Shown here: in pieces, positions 5,885 to 13,075 of the stretch | Position numbering within the stretch: position 1 is the first letter of the stretch | How the letters are laid out: every line of letters starts with the position of its first letter | Assembly: GCA_021775835.1 (NCBI GenBank) | Contig: JAJFHC010000111.1 | Coordinates: 1 to 13,085, forward strand | Direction of reading: 5' to 3' | Length of the DNA stretch: 13,085 bases | From: Hyphomicrobiales bacterium | GTDB taxonomy: Bacteria > Pseudomonadota > Alphaproteobacteria > Rhizobiales > JAJFHC01 | Translations under genes and position numbers: made by a program | Notes under the pieces: model-generated | Databases searched by the model: none | What the model saw: the letters and a program-made list of their open reading frames with translations, nothing else | Told to the model about the DNA's origin: nothing

Positions 5885-7102
5885 TTATATAACAGCGCGT
5901 TCCATTACGGGTTCGTTGCGCTCAATTCGGGCGTACTCAAACACCGACAGATCCATGCTGCGATACTCACCATAAGCAATGAGTTCGCTGAGTCCACGGC
6001 CCATGGCAGGTGCTTGTTGCGAGCCGTGACCGGAAAATCCGTTGACGAACATGTAATTGGTCACAGTGCTGTGCGGTCCGACGATCGCATTGCGGTCGAA
6101 GGTGTTGAATTCATAATGACCGATCCAGGATTCAAGCGGGCGGATCTTGGAAAATGAAGGAATCCGGTTCGCGAGCACAGGTTGCAGTTTCTTTTCCCAG
6201 ATGCCCGGTTCATAGCCGAAGTCATCATGATCGACCCCCGGGTCGCCCTCCAGCGGAGGGCAGCCAACCAGATTGTGTTTGCCATAGGTGCGGAAGTGAA
6301 CACCTGTGGGATCGATGGTCAATGGCAAATCCTGGTCCAGGGGCTTTTCAGCTTCAAAAATGTAGGTGTACCGGCGGTGCGGTTCTACCGGCAGCGAAAG
6401 GCCGGCCATTTCCGCAACAAGACCGGCCCGGGGGCCGGCCGCGTTGATCACGATGCCGGCTCCTACGGTTTCACCCGATTTCAACGTGACACTGGTCACC
6501 CTGTCGCCGTCACGGGACATCGAAACGACTTCATTCTGCAGATATTCAACGCCGTTTTCGCGTGCCTTGCGACACCACCATTTCACCACCGCGGGAGCGT
6601 TGTAGTATCCCTCGTCGACTGTGTTGAGGCAGCCCAACTCGATATCGTCGAGATTGTAGAACGGGTAGACGCTGGCAATTTCCTCCGATATCAATATCCG
6701 GGTGGCTGAACCGCAGGATGCCTGAGTCTTCTGGTCCTGGATCAGGACGTCGGAGAGCTCTTTGTTGTCGGAGAGGTAGAGATACCCGAAGTTTTGAATC
6801 GACAGGTGCGGAACGGCTTCGTCGCCTCCCAGATTGGCGCGAAAATCCTTGACGTGCTCTGCAGCAAACTGCCCGATCTTGACGTTGATCTCCGTGGCGA
6901 ACTGTTGACGCATGCAGTTGTTCGATGCTTCAGTGGAGGTCAACTCCAGGGTGTTGTCCCGTTCGACCACCAAGACACTGCCGTCGAAGTCCTTGTTTGC
7001 GGCCAGGAACCACGCGGCAGCGGAACCCATGGTGGCGCCACCAACGATCACGACGTCATACGATTTGCGGGCAGGCGTTGCCCTGATGGGTGCGGTAAGC
7101 AT
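5885..7102 (-). CDS. DAO-family FAD-dependent oxidoreductase
   Basis: The 405-residue protein has an N-terminal dinucleotide-binding fold (YDVVIVGGATMGSAAAWFL, about residues 15-33), an acidic ribose-binding end VVERD, the mid-protein block INAAGPRAG, and a C-terminal FAD segment MFVNGFSGHGSQQAPAMGRGL. This is the D-amino acid oxidase/dehydrogenase superfamily, which oxidises C-N bonds of amino acids, N-methyl amino acids or amines. Overall it resembles the FOXRED1-like, sarcosine/dimethylglycine-dehydrogenase-like branch, but the substrate is unknown. I chose ATG 7102 with GGAA 8 bases upstream; TTG at 7120 would add six residues. It is the middle gene of the leftward set, 94 bases after the SDR stop, so co-transcription is likely but not tight. 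Confidence 0.9.
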   Translation of the reverse strand: MLTAPIRATPARKSYDVVIVGGATMGSAAAWFLAANKDFDGSVLVVERDNTLELTSTEASNNCMRQQFATEINVKIGQFAAEHVKDFRANLGGDEAVPHLSIQNFGYLYLSDNKELSDVLIQDQKTQASCGSATRILISEEIASVYPFYNLDDIELGCLNTVDEGYYNAPAVVKWWCRKARENGVEYLQNEVVSMSRDGDRVTSVTLKSGETVGAGIVINAAGPRAGLVAEMAGLSLPVEPHRRYTYIFEAEKPLDQDLPLTIDPTGVHFRTYGKHNLVGCPPLEGDPGVDHDDFGYEPGIWEKKLQPVLANRIPSFSKIRPLESWIGHYEFNTFDRNAIVGPHSTVTNYMFVNGFSGHGSQQAPAMGRGLSELIAYGEYRSMDLSVFEYARIERNEPVMERAVI

Positions 7103-7127
7103 GTCTCGGTTTCCATTCAATGCGGAA

Positions 7128-7139
7128 GAGGCATGCCTC
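7128..7139. repeat. 12-bp palindrome between SDR and FAD oxidoreductase genes
   Basis: GAGGCATGCCTC is a perfect palindrome in the 94-base gap, just upstream of the FAD gene. It may be chance, a processing hairpin or a protein site. Confidence 0.25.
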
Positions 7140-7196
7140 CGCCGCTCCGCGCAACGATGTCGCGCGGTGTTCTAATGACGTCTTGGTGTTGAACGG

Positions 7197-7904
7197 TCAG
7201 ACGGACCGTGTAATGCCGCCGTCCACCCGGATGTTCTGGCCGGTAATGTAGCCGGCGCCTTCCGATGCGAGAAAGGCTACTACGGATGCAATTTCGTCGA
7301 GCGACTTGCCGTAGCGCTCCATGGGGATCCGTGAGCGAAACTCTTCCTTTTCCGGCAAACTGTCGATGAAACCGGGCAGAACATTGTTCATCCGGATGTT
7401 CTCGGCGGCGTATTTGTCTGAGAAGAGTTTCGTGAACGCGGCAAGGCCTGCGCGAAACACACCGGATGTGGGGAACACGGGGTCCGGTTCGAATGCGGCA
7501 AATGTCGAGATGTTGACGATTGAGCCTGATTTCTGTTCCTGCATGATCGGTGTGACGAGCCTTGTCGGGCGCACTGCGTTCATGAAGTAGACATCCATGC
7601 CGGTGTGCCAGTCTTCGTCGGTCAACTCAAGGACAGCGGCTCTGGGCCCGTGTCCTGCACTGTTGACCAGGACGTCGATACGCGACCATTTCTCCATCGT
7701 CAGATCCACAAGGCGTTGCAGATCGTCATTCGACTGATTGGACCCCGTGACGCCGATGCCACCAAGTTCCTGGGCGAGTGCTTCGCCCTTGCCTGACGAC
7801 GACAGGACTGCGACATGAAATCCGTCCTGCGCCAGCTTGCGCGCGGAATCCGCGCCCATGCCACTTCCGCCTGCAGTGATGACAGCTACTTTTTGTTCCG
7901 ACAT
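7197..7904 (-). CDS. SDR-family protein with non-canonical active site
   Basis: The 235-residue Rossmann-fold protein has the SDR cofactor motif TAGGSGMG (10-17), an NSAG block (81-84) in place of NNAG, the helix Asn (N109), Ser133 in NISTFAAF, and the C-terminal PGF and TGQNIRVDGG blocks. The usual YxxxK pair is absent: the aligned residues in FPTSGVFRAGLAAF are Ser147 and Arg151. The classical SDR proton-relay is therefore altered or lost. ATG 7904 is supported by AGGGAG 6-7 bases upstream and by the family N-terminus; the frame runs open to 8393 only because it is antisense to the LysR gene. It is the first leftward gene, directly facing the regulator across the shared gap. It may use another acid/base, bind without catalysis, or act on an unusual substrate. 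Confidence 0.88.
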   Translation of the reverse strand: MSEQKVAVITAGGSGMGADSARKLAQDGFHVAVLSSSGKGEALAQELGGIGVTGSNQSNDDLQRLVDLTMEKWSRIDVLVNSAGHGPRAAVLELTDEDWHTGMDVYFMNAVRPTRLVTPIMQEQKSGSIVNISTFAAFEPDPVFPTSGVFRAGLAAFTKLFSDKYAAENIRMNNVLPGFIDSLPEKEEFRSRIPMERYGKSLDEIASVVAFLASEGAGYITGQNIRVDGGITRSV

Positions 7905-8034
7905 GTCGGGCTCCCTGTATTCGGTGACGTTTTGAGGTTTGCTGTTTGGACTATTACGCACTGAGCCATCATTGACTAACCAAATTTTGAGGCGTAAGCA
8001 TGTAGAATATCTACAGGGTAGCAGGTGCACACCA
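7905..8034. promoter_or_regulatory. Divergent control region with operator-like repeats
   Basis: This 130-base gap separates the leftward SDR and rightward LysR genes. It holds a 15-bp palindrome TGTAGA-ATA-TCTACA (8001-8015), a direct repeat TTTTGAGG (7930-7937 and 7985-7992, 55 bp apart) and an inverted pair TTACGC (7954-7959) and GCGTAA (7992-7997). LysR regulators commonly bind such shared gaps at T-N11-A dyads; T7985 to A7997 fits that spacing. TTGACT at 7972-7977 could be a rightward -35 box, but no good -10 follows at the right distance. Confidence 0.5.
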
Positions 8035-8907
8035 TTGGCCCGACTTCCGCCACTCAACGCTTTGAAGGCCTTTGAGGCGTCCGGCCGCCACCTGAATTTC
8101 AGACTGGCTGCGGAGGATATCGGCGTTACCCAGGGCGCCGTCGCCCAGCATGTTCGAAGCCTGGAGGCAAACCTGGGCGTCAGGCTGTTCGAACGCCTGC
8201 CGCGAGGTCTTGCCCTCACGGACGAAGGACGGAAGTATTTTACACCTGTGCGGCGGGCTCTGCAGATGATTGCGGAGGCCACCGAAGAAATCCGACCCCG
8301 TAAAGCAGTCCTCACGATCAGCGTGACGCCATCCTTCGCGCCCAAGTGGCTTGTCCCGCGCCTGGGGTCGTTTACAGAAGAAAACCCTGACATCGATGTG
8401 CGGCTTGTGGCGTCTCAGGATCTGGCAAACTTCCAAAGCGATGGCGTTGACATAGCCGTGCGGCAGGGACGCCCGCCGTTTGGTCCCGGCCTGACCGCCG
8501 AACCCCTGTTCGTCGAGGAATTCTACGCGGTCTGCAGTCCTTCGCTGTTGTCGGGGACGCATCCGCTCAAAACGCCGGAAGATCTCGCGCATCACGTCCT
8601 GCTGCACGATGCGCATGGGCTTTGGTCGGTCTTCCTCCAGGAGGTTTTTGGCGACGGGCCGAAACCGGCGTCGAGGTCGATGAACTTTAACCAGACATCG
8701 CTTGCGCTCGACGCAGCGCTTGCCGGTCAGGGCGTGGCGCTGGCCAGCGACCTGTTTGTTGCCGACGAAGTCGCAGCGGGTCGACTGTGCCGCCCATTCC
8801 CTGTCACGATCAAGGGCGAACTTGGATTTTTCGTGGTCACCCCCAGAAGGCAAAGAAAGAGCGAGCACGTGGACAAGATGCGCGACTGGCTTCTGGCACA
8901 ATGTTGA
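8035..8907 (+). CDS. LysR-type transcriptional regulator, GcvA-like
   Basis: The 290-residue protein starts MARLPPLNALKAFEASGRHLNF, the hallmark of the GcvA/AmpR-like LysR branch. Its winged HTH reads LAAEDIGVTQGAVAQHVRSLEANLGVRLFERLPRGLALTDEG (about 24-65). A periplasmic-binding-protein-like effector domain follows (TISVTPSFAPKWLVPRL, VDIAVRQGRPPFGPGL, QGVALASDLFV). I chose TTG at 8035 because the conserved N-terminus begins there; the frame extends to a TTG at 7939 through sequence with no similarity. No ATG is available, so initiation may be inefficient, which is common for regulators. It probably controls the leftward SDR operon from the shared gap and also heads the rightward gene set. 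The effector is likely a pathway metabolite. Confidence 0.9.
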   Translation: MARLPPLNALKAFEASGRHLNFRLAAEDIGVTQGAVAQHVRSLEANLGVRLFERLPRGLALTDEGRKYFTPVRRALQMIAEATEEIRPRKAVLTISVTPSFAPKWLVPRLGSFTEENPDIDVRLVASQDLANFQSDGVDIAVRQGRPPFGPGLTAEPLFVEEFYAVCSPSLLSGTHPLKTPEDLAHHVLLHDAHGLWSVFLQEVFGDGPKPASRSMNFNQTSLALDAALAGQGVALASDLFVADEVAAGRLCRPFPVTIKGELGFFVVTPRRQRKSEHVDKMRDWLLAQC

Positions 8908-8930
8908 ACGTATGTAACAAGGGTTGGTAG

Positions 8931-9719
8931 ATGCAACGATTTGAAGGCAAGGTGGCCATCGTCACAGGGGCTGGGACCGGCATCGGGGCGGCTGTGTCGA
9001 GGAGACTAACCGATGAAGGCGCCCGGGTGATCCTGATGGGCCGCCGGCATGAGCCGCTGGAGATTGTCGCGCACGCTTGCGGCGGCACGATTGTCGCCGG
9101 AGACGCTTCAAAAGAAGAAGATGTTGCGAGGGCCGTTGGGACGGCGGTCGAAAAATTTGGACGCCTGGATGTTCTCGTTTGCAATGCCGGCGGTTTCGGC
9201 TTTGGCACCCTGACGGAGACCACCGATCAGGACTGGGCCGTGTCGGTTCAGTCCAATTTGAACACGGCGATGGTTTCGGCCAGAGGTTGCATGGACGCGC
9301 TGATGCAGAGTGGCGGCAACATTCTCATCATGTCATCGATTGCCGGTTTGGCGGCCGGTCCCCAGGCTTGCGGGTATGTCACCATGAAACACGCACTTGT
9401 CGGACTGACGCGGTCCATAACCCGTGACTATGCGCCAAAAGGGGTTCGATGCAATGCCATTTGCCCCGGCTGGGTGAAGACGGAAATGGCCGACAGTGAG
9501 ATGACGGAACTGGTGGAGCGCCTCGGCCTGAACAGCGTCGACGAGGCCTATGCGCTGGTTACAAAAGACGTGCCGCTTGGCAAGCCGGCGGAAGCTGGCG
9601 ATGTTGCCAACGCTGTCGCATTCCTTTGTTCACAAGAGGCTTCCATGATAACCGGTGCCGTTCTGACCATCGATGGGGGAGCAACGGTTGTTGATGTCCC
9701 CACATTGGCATTTGGATGA
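8931..9719 (+). CDS. Classical SDR oxidoreductase
   Basis: This 262-residue NAD(P)-dependent dehydrogenase has every classical SDR element: TGAGTGIG (12-19), CNAG (84-87), Asn109, Ser136 in IMSSIAG, Tyr149 and Lys153 in the YVTMK motif, CPGWVKTEM, and a C-terminal TIDGGATV strand. Arginines after the second strand (GRRHEP) lean towards NADP(H), though not decisively. It would interconvert an alcohol and a carbonyl in the pathway. ATG 8931 has AAGGG about 12 bases upstream and a weaker GGT nearer. It starts 23 bases after the LysR stop and is followed 40 bases later by the aminotransferase, which fits one transcript. Unlike the paired SDR at 7197-7904 it has an intact active site, so the two are not interchangeable copies. 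Confidence 0.92.
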   Translation: MQRFEGKVAIVTGAGTGIGAAVSRRLTDEGARVILMGRRHEPLEIVAHACGGTIVAGDASKEEDVARAVGTAVEKFGRLDVLVCNAGGFGFGTLTETTDQDWAVSVQSNLNTAMVSARGCMDALMQSGGNILIMSSIAGLAAGPQACGYVTMKHALVGLTRSITRDYAPKGVRCNAICPGWVKTEMADSEMTELVERLGLNSVDEAYALVTKDVPLGKPAEAGDVANAVAFLCSQEASMITGAVLTIDGGATVVDVPTLAFG

Positions 9720-9759
9720 ATCGTGCGTCCCAGATTCCGATCAAGCAAGGCATGCTGAA

Positions 9760-11121
9760 ATGAAAGACTCAAACTTCCTAAGAGAGAATAACGCCCGCCA
9801 TATGTTTCATCCGATGGCGCATCCCGCAGATAGCCTTGCCAATCCGCCGAAGATCATAACCGGCGGCAAAGGTGTCCGGATCTGCGATGTGGACGGCAAG
9901 GAGACAATCGATGCTGTCGGCGGCCTGTGGAACGTGAACCTTGGGTATTCGTGTGATCCCGTCAAGGAGGCCATTGCCAGGCAACTGGATGCCTTGCCCT
10001 ACTATTCGACCTTTCGCGGAACCTCGAACGATGCGGTCATAGCTCTTTCCTACGAGCTGGCCGAGTTCTTTGCAGAGGATGGATTGGGCCGTGCTTTCTT
10101 CACTTCAGGCGGTTCCGACAGCATCGAGACGGCGCTGCGCCTGGCCCGGCAATATCACAAGATCAGAGGCGAACACGGACGGATCAAATACATCAGTCTC
10201 AAGAAGGGCTACCACGGCACCCATATGGGCGGGGCCTCGATTAACGGCAACGCCAATTTCAGGACGGCTTACGAGCCACTCATGGCCGGCTGCTATCATA
10301 TTCCCGCTCCCTACACCTACCGAAACCCGTTCGATGAAACCGATCCGGAGAAACTGGCAAAACTTTGCGCTGCTGCACTGGAAAGCGAAATTGCCTTTCA
10401 GGGAGCCGGCACGATTGCCGCATTCATCATGGAACCGATCCTTGGGGCCGGCGGGGTAATCCCGCCGCATAAATCTTTCATGCCGATGGTCCGTGACATC
10501 TGCGACCGCCATGGCATCCTGCTGATCACGGATGAGGTCATCACCGCCTTTGGCAGGACGGGCGCCTGGAGTGGGTCACGACTGTGGGGAATCAAACCGG
10601 ACATGATGTGTACGGCGAAAGCGATTACCAACGGTTACTTTCCCTTTGGTGCCGTGATGCTGTCACTCGGGGTTGCCGATGTGTTCGAGCAGGACAAGTC
10701 CGGGGCGGCCTTCATTGGTCATGGATATACTTACTCGGGCCATCCGGTTGGCGCGGCGGCGGCGATCGCTTGCCTCGCCGAAACGAAGAAACTGGATGTT
10801 GTCAAGAACGCTGCGGCCCGCGGAACACAACTCCATGAGGGTGTTAAGGCCCTCATGGAAAGGCACGAGCTCATCGGTGACGTACGCGGCGGACATGGAT
10901 TGATGACGGCAATCGAAATGGTTTCCGACAGGGCCACAAAAACGCCCGTCGACAAGGCCACCCCCACCAGGCTGCAGGAGGCTGTCTATCAACACGGTGT
11001 CATGGTGCGCGTGTCTGGACCAAACCTGATCTTGTCGCCGCCGCTGATTGTCTCCGAAAGCGAAGTGGAACACGTGCTTGGGGCGCTTGATGCCGGGTTC
11101 TCGGAACTTCGGGATGCGTGA
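9760..11121 (+). CDS. Class III (omega-amino-acid type) PLP aminotransferase
   Basis: This 453-residue fold-type I PLP enzyme has the phosphate-binding loop FTSGGSDSIETALRLAR (114-130), the aromatic stacking region YHGTHMGGAS (151-160), Asp258 in TDEVITAFGRTG, and PLP Lys287 in CTAKAITNGYFPFGAVM. The layout is that of beta-alanine/taurine/putrescine-type transaminases, which move a terminal or small amino group to pyruvate or another keto acid. ATG 9760 is preceded by AAGG about 9 bases upstream and begins the family N-terminus (FHPMAHPADSL); the frame opens at 9673 inside the SDR gene. It sits between the SDR and the MBL hydrolase on one strand with short gaps, so they are probably co-transcribed. 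It supports an amino compound as substrate or intermediate; the exact donor is unknown. Confidence 0.93.
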   Translation: MKDSNFLRENNARHMFHPMAHPADSLANPPKIITGGKGVRICDVDGKETIDAVGGLWNVNLGYSCDPVKEAIARQLDALPYYSTFRGTSNDAVIALSYELAEFFAEDGLGRAFFTSGGSDSIETALRLARQYHKIRGEHGRIKYISLKKGYHGTHMGGASINGNANFRTAYEPLMAGCYHIPAPYTYRNPFDETDPEKLAKLCAAALESEIAFQGAGTIAAFIMEPILGAGGVIPPHKSFMPMVRDICDRHGILLITDEVITAFGRTGAWSGSRLWGIKPDMMCTAKAITNGYFPFGAVMLSLGVADVFEQDKSGAAFIGHGYTYSGHPVGAAAAIACLAETKKLDVVKNAAARGTQLHEGVKALMERHELIGDVRGGHGLMTAIEMVSDRATKTPVDKATPTRLQEAVYQHGVMVRVSGPNLILSPPLIVSESEVEHVLGALDAGFSELRDA

Positions 11122-11156
11122 GAACCACATGGTCAAATCGGTAAAGGAGGGACGCC

Positions 11157-12035
11157 ATGAACACGCTTGATGGGGATAACTTCGTAGCGCTCCTTGGCAC
11201 GAAAGGCGGGCCGGCTATCCGGCCCAGTTCAACCAACCCCACGTCCAGCCTTCTTGTCATGGATGGTCACAAGGTCGTCGTCGATTGTGGCCTGGGTGTC
11301 TCGCGTGGTCTGGTAGATCAGGGCATGGCGCTAAAGGACCTGAGCCTGATCTTCATCACCCACATGCATTCCGACCATTACCTTGAGCTTGGACCTCTCC
11401 TGCACACGGCCTGGACTGCGGGGCTCAGTACGCCCGTTGTCATTCATGGACCGGCGGGCATAGACGACTGCTGGACTCAGTTTCTGCAGTCGATGAAAGC
11501 CGACATTGATCTGAGGATCGAAGACGAGGGGCGGCCCGATCTTGCAAAACTGGTTTCGATTGAGCCGATCCAGGAAGGCCGCGTTCTGAACTGTGGGGCC
11601 ATGGGTGTTACCGCAATACGCAATGAGCATCCCCCACTGGTCGATACGTTCTCGCTGCGGTTCTCAGGTCAGGAGCATGACGTCGTCTTCTCCGGCGATA
11701 CGGCGTATCTCCCGAAACTTGCCGAGTTTGCCAAAGGCGCCAATCTGCTCATCCACGAAGCGATGCTGGGAGACGCCCTTGAAGCGTTGTTTGCGCGGAT
11801 CGGCAACAGTGACGACCGTTTGATGAAGCACTGGCTACGCTCGCACACGATGGCGGGTGATGCGGGAAAAATAGCAACCCAGGCGGCGGTTGGGGCGTTG
11901 GCCCTGCATCATCTCATTCCGTCGGACGATCCGGATTTCACCGAAGAAGACTGGCACACGGCTGTAAAACCCTACTGGGATGGGCCGCTTCATATTGGCC
12001 GGGACGGAATGCGTATCTCAATTTCGAAAGACTGA
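11157..12035 (+). CDS. Metallo-beta-lactamase-fold hydrolase (RNase Z / AtsA-like branch)
   Basis: This 292-residue protein has the dinuclear zinc motif THMHSDH (H69, H71, D73, H74), His158 in NEHP, Asp181 in FSGDTAYLP, His230 in SHTMAGDAG and His251 or His252 in LALHHLIPSD. The spacing and the SHTM motif fit the RNase Z/arylsulfatase AtsA-like MBL branch rather than glyoxalase II. In a catabolic cluster such an enzyme would hydrolyse an ester, lactone or sulfate. A tRNA role is unlikely because it lacks an obvious exosite arm and sits in this operon. ATG 11157 has a near-ideal AGGAGG (11145-11150) 6 bases upstream, the best ribosome binding site in the set. It follows the aminotransferase by 35 bases and is the last rightward gene. 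Confidence 0.9.
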   Translation: MNTLDGDNFVALLGTKGGPAIRPSSTNPTSSLLVMDGHKVVVDCGLGVSRGLVDQGMALKDLSLIFITHMHSDHYLELGPLLHTAWTAGLSTPVVIHGPAGIDDCWTQFLQSMKADIDLRIEDEGRPDLAKLVSIEPIQEGRVLNCGAMGVTAIRNEHPPLVDTFSLRFSGQEHDVVFSGDTAYLPKLAEFAKGANLLIHEAMLGDALEALFARIGNSDDRLMKHWLRSHTMAGDAGKIATQAAVGALALHHLIPSDDPDFTEEDWHTAVKPYWDGPLHIGRDGMRISISKD

Positions 12036-12044
12036 CGTTACCCG

Positions 12045-12063
12045 CTGACCGGAGTGTGGTCGG
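12045..12063 (+). terminator. Weak hairpin after the MBL gene
   Basis: CTGACC (12045-12050) and GGTCGG (12058-12063) form a 6-bp stem with one wobble pair and a 7-base loop, 9 bases after the stop codon. No T-run follows directly, so it is only a weak terminator candidate for the rightward operon. Confidence 0.25.
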
Positions 12064-12086
12064 ATGATGCTAAAAATGTCTGTTTA

Positions 12087-12122
12087 GGCACTGTTGGCAC
12101 TGTTGGCACTGTTGGCACTATT
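12087..12122. repeat. 9-bp tandem repeat, four units, spanning the stop codon of the thioredoxin-like gene
   Basis: GGCACTGTT is repeated at 12087-12095, 12096-12104 and 12105-12113, then as GGCACTATT at 12114-12122 (one mismatch). On the minus strand the mismatched unit supplies the TAG stop of the thioredoxin-like gene (12118-12120), where the other units have CAG. The repeat is in phase with codons, so it can grow or shrink without shifting frame. Confidence 0.85.
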
Positions 12123-12630
12123 GCGCGTCACTGACGGCAATATGCCGGCGGAAGGCCTGCTGCAGGAACTCGCTTGTGCTGGGACCGACGAGAGTGTTGC
12201 GGCGTTTGCCCTTGCCATCGAACAACAGCAGAGTGACGTTGCCGACACCATGGGCATCGGCAAGCCGCCGGCCCGAACCGTTGCGGATATTAGCCACCAG
12301 GAACTGAAGGTCACCGTCATCGAAAGCCGCCATTGCGGAACGGGCCTCGCGCTGGAGAGCGACGCAGCGCGAGCATTGTGGATCATGGATTTGGACCACG
12401 CTTGGTATGCCATTGCCGATGACAGAAAGATCGTGTTCGGCAATGGTTGCGCTGACATGCTGGATCAGGAGCCAGCCGCCGCCTCCGGCGACTGCTGCAA
12501 CCAGTGCCCCGTTGCGCAAGGTTGCGAGAAAGTTTCGTCGACCGGTCGCGCCTGACGTGGTGGTTGAGTCGGCCGCCGCACCGGTCTTCTTGCCACCGGT
12601 GCGTTTGGGTTTCTGTTTTTGTCGTTTCAT
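12118..12630 (-). CDS. Thioredoxin-like protein with Tat-like N-terminal export signal or membrane anchor
   Basis: The 170-residue product has a Lys/Arg-rich N-terminus (about 1-16), a twin-arginine-like GRRNFLATL (30-38), and a hydrophobic segment LVAAVAGGGGWLLIQ (43-57) that may be an export signal or anchor. A thioredoxin-like domain carries C86-S-R-C89 in IHDPQCSRCVALQ and ends in VTLLLFDGKGKRR. The CxxC suggests a disulfide or metal-chaperone-type redox role outside the cytoplasm. The usual cis-Pro before the fourth strand seems to be Val132 (GNVTLLLFD), which is odd for an active thioredoxin. I chose ATG 12630 with GGGGAG 10 bases upstream; GTG at 12660 would add ten residues. It is convergent with the MBL gene, so it is not part of that operon. 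Confidence 0.75.
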   Translation of the reverse strand: MKRQKQKPKRTGGKKTGAAADSTTTSGATGRRNFLATLRNGALVAAVAGGGGWLLIQHVSATIAEHDLSVIGNGIPSVVQIHDPQCSRCVALQREARSAMAAFDDGDLQFLVANIRNGSGRRLADAHGVGNVTLLLFDGKGKRRNTLVGPSTSEFLQQAFRRHIAVSDAQ

Positions 12631-13075
12631 CGGTTGTTTACTCCCCGCGATCTCCGACACCGGCGTCTTCCATGGCGTGGAACGATCCCTGGTTTCGTCG
12701 GAACTTGCCTTTGCTAATACGAATCGGAGAGCGAAAGGTTCCCCTGTAGCGCACCGGGAGTTTTCAGGGGACAGCGGCTATGGACCAGTCGGGGGCGGGA
12801 GAATCCGTTGGTTTTGTGTGCTTCGGTGGCGGAAGAAGGCGGTCTGCAATTGAACCGAAATTTCTGTGAGAACATCAGTTAATTGCCCTATGGAAGGGCG
12901 AGAAACCAAGTTTACGATGTACAAGGATTAGAAAAGACAGTAGTGTAGAACAAGGTAAAGCGGATGCGGCAACCATCGGTTACCTGACATTGCCTGCTCC
13001 TGTCTTGGGGGGTGCAGTGTATTAGTGGCGTTGCGACGCGCAGGTTGGACAACCCTTCTGTGGGAGGAGCAACCA
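12631..13075. other. Long gap without a recognisable gene
   Basis: No open frame here has family similarity or a good start. It would include the leader and promoter of the leftward thioredoxin-like gene, although I could not pick a convincing -35/-10 pair. A small hairpin GCCCT (12885-12889) with AGGGC (12895-12899) is visible. The composition turns more A/G-rich around 12900-12960. Confidence 0.4.

Noticed and set aside
6182..6709. Plus-strand open frame of 175 codons
   Set aside because: It lies wholly antisense to the FAD oxidoreductase, with no ribosome binding site or family motif.
4948..7904. Hydroxyproline catabolic operon
   Set aside because: A DAO-like enzyme and a DapA-like enzyme fit in part, but no proline racemase/epimerase or ketoglutarate-semialdehyde dehydrogenase is present, so I did not name the pathway.
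7905..8393. N-terminal extension of the minus-strand SDR
   Set aside because: The extension is antisense to the LysR gene. The real SDR start has a good ribosome binding site at 7904 and the family motif begins there.
8011..8901. Long open frame of 296 codons on the minus strand
   Set aside because: It is fully antisense to the LysR gene, has no family similarity and an Arg/Cys/His-rich composition typical of a shadow frame.
9673..9759. Upstream start of the aminotransferase inside the SDR gene
   Set aside because: The added residues overlap the SDR end and show no family similarity; ATG 9760 has its own ribosome binding site.
12087..12122. CRISPR-like array
   Set aside because: The units are 9 bp and contiguous with no spacers, so this is a simple tandem repeat.
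12094..12555. Plus-strand open frame opposite the thioredoxin-like gene
   Set aside because: It starts in the 9-bp repeat, is antisense to a gene with clear motifs and has no recognisable family.
12990..13025. Promoter TTGCCT ... TATTAG before the right-edge start codon
   Set aside because: The spacing is about 24 bases, too long for a sigma-70 promoter.
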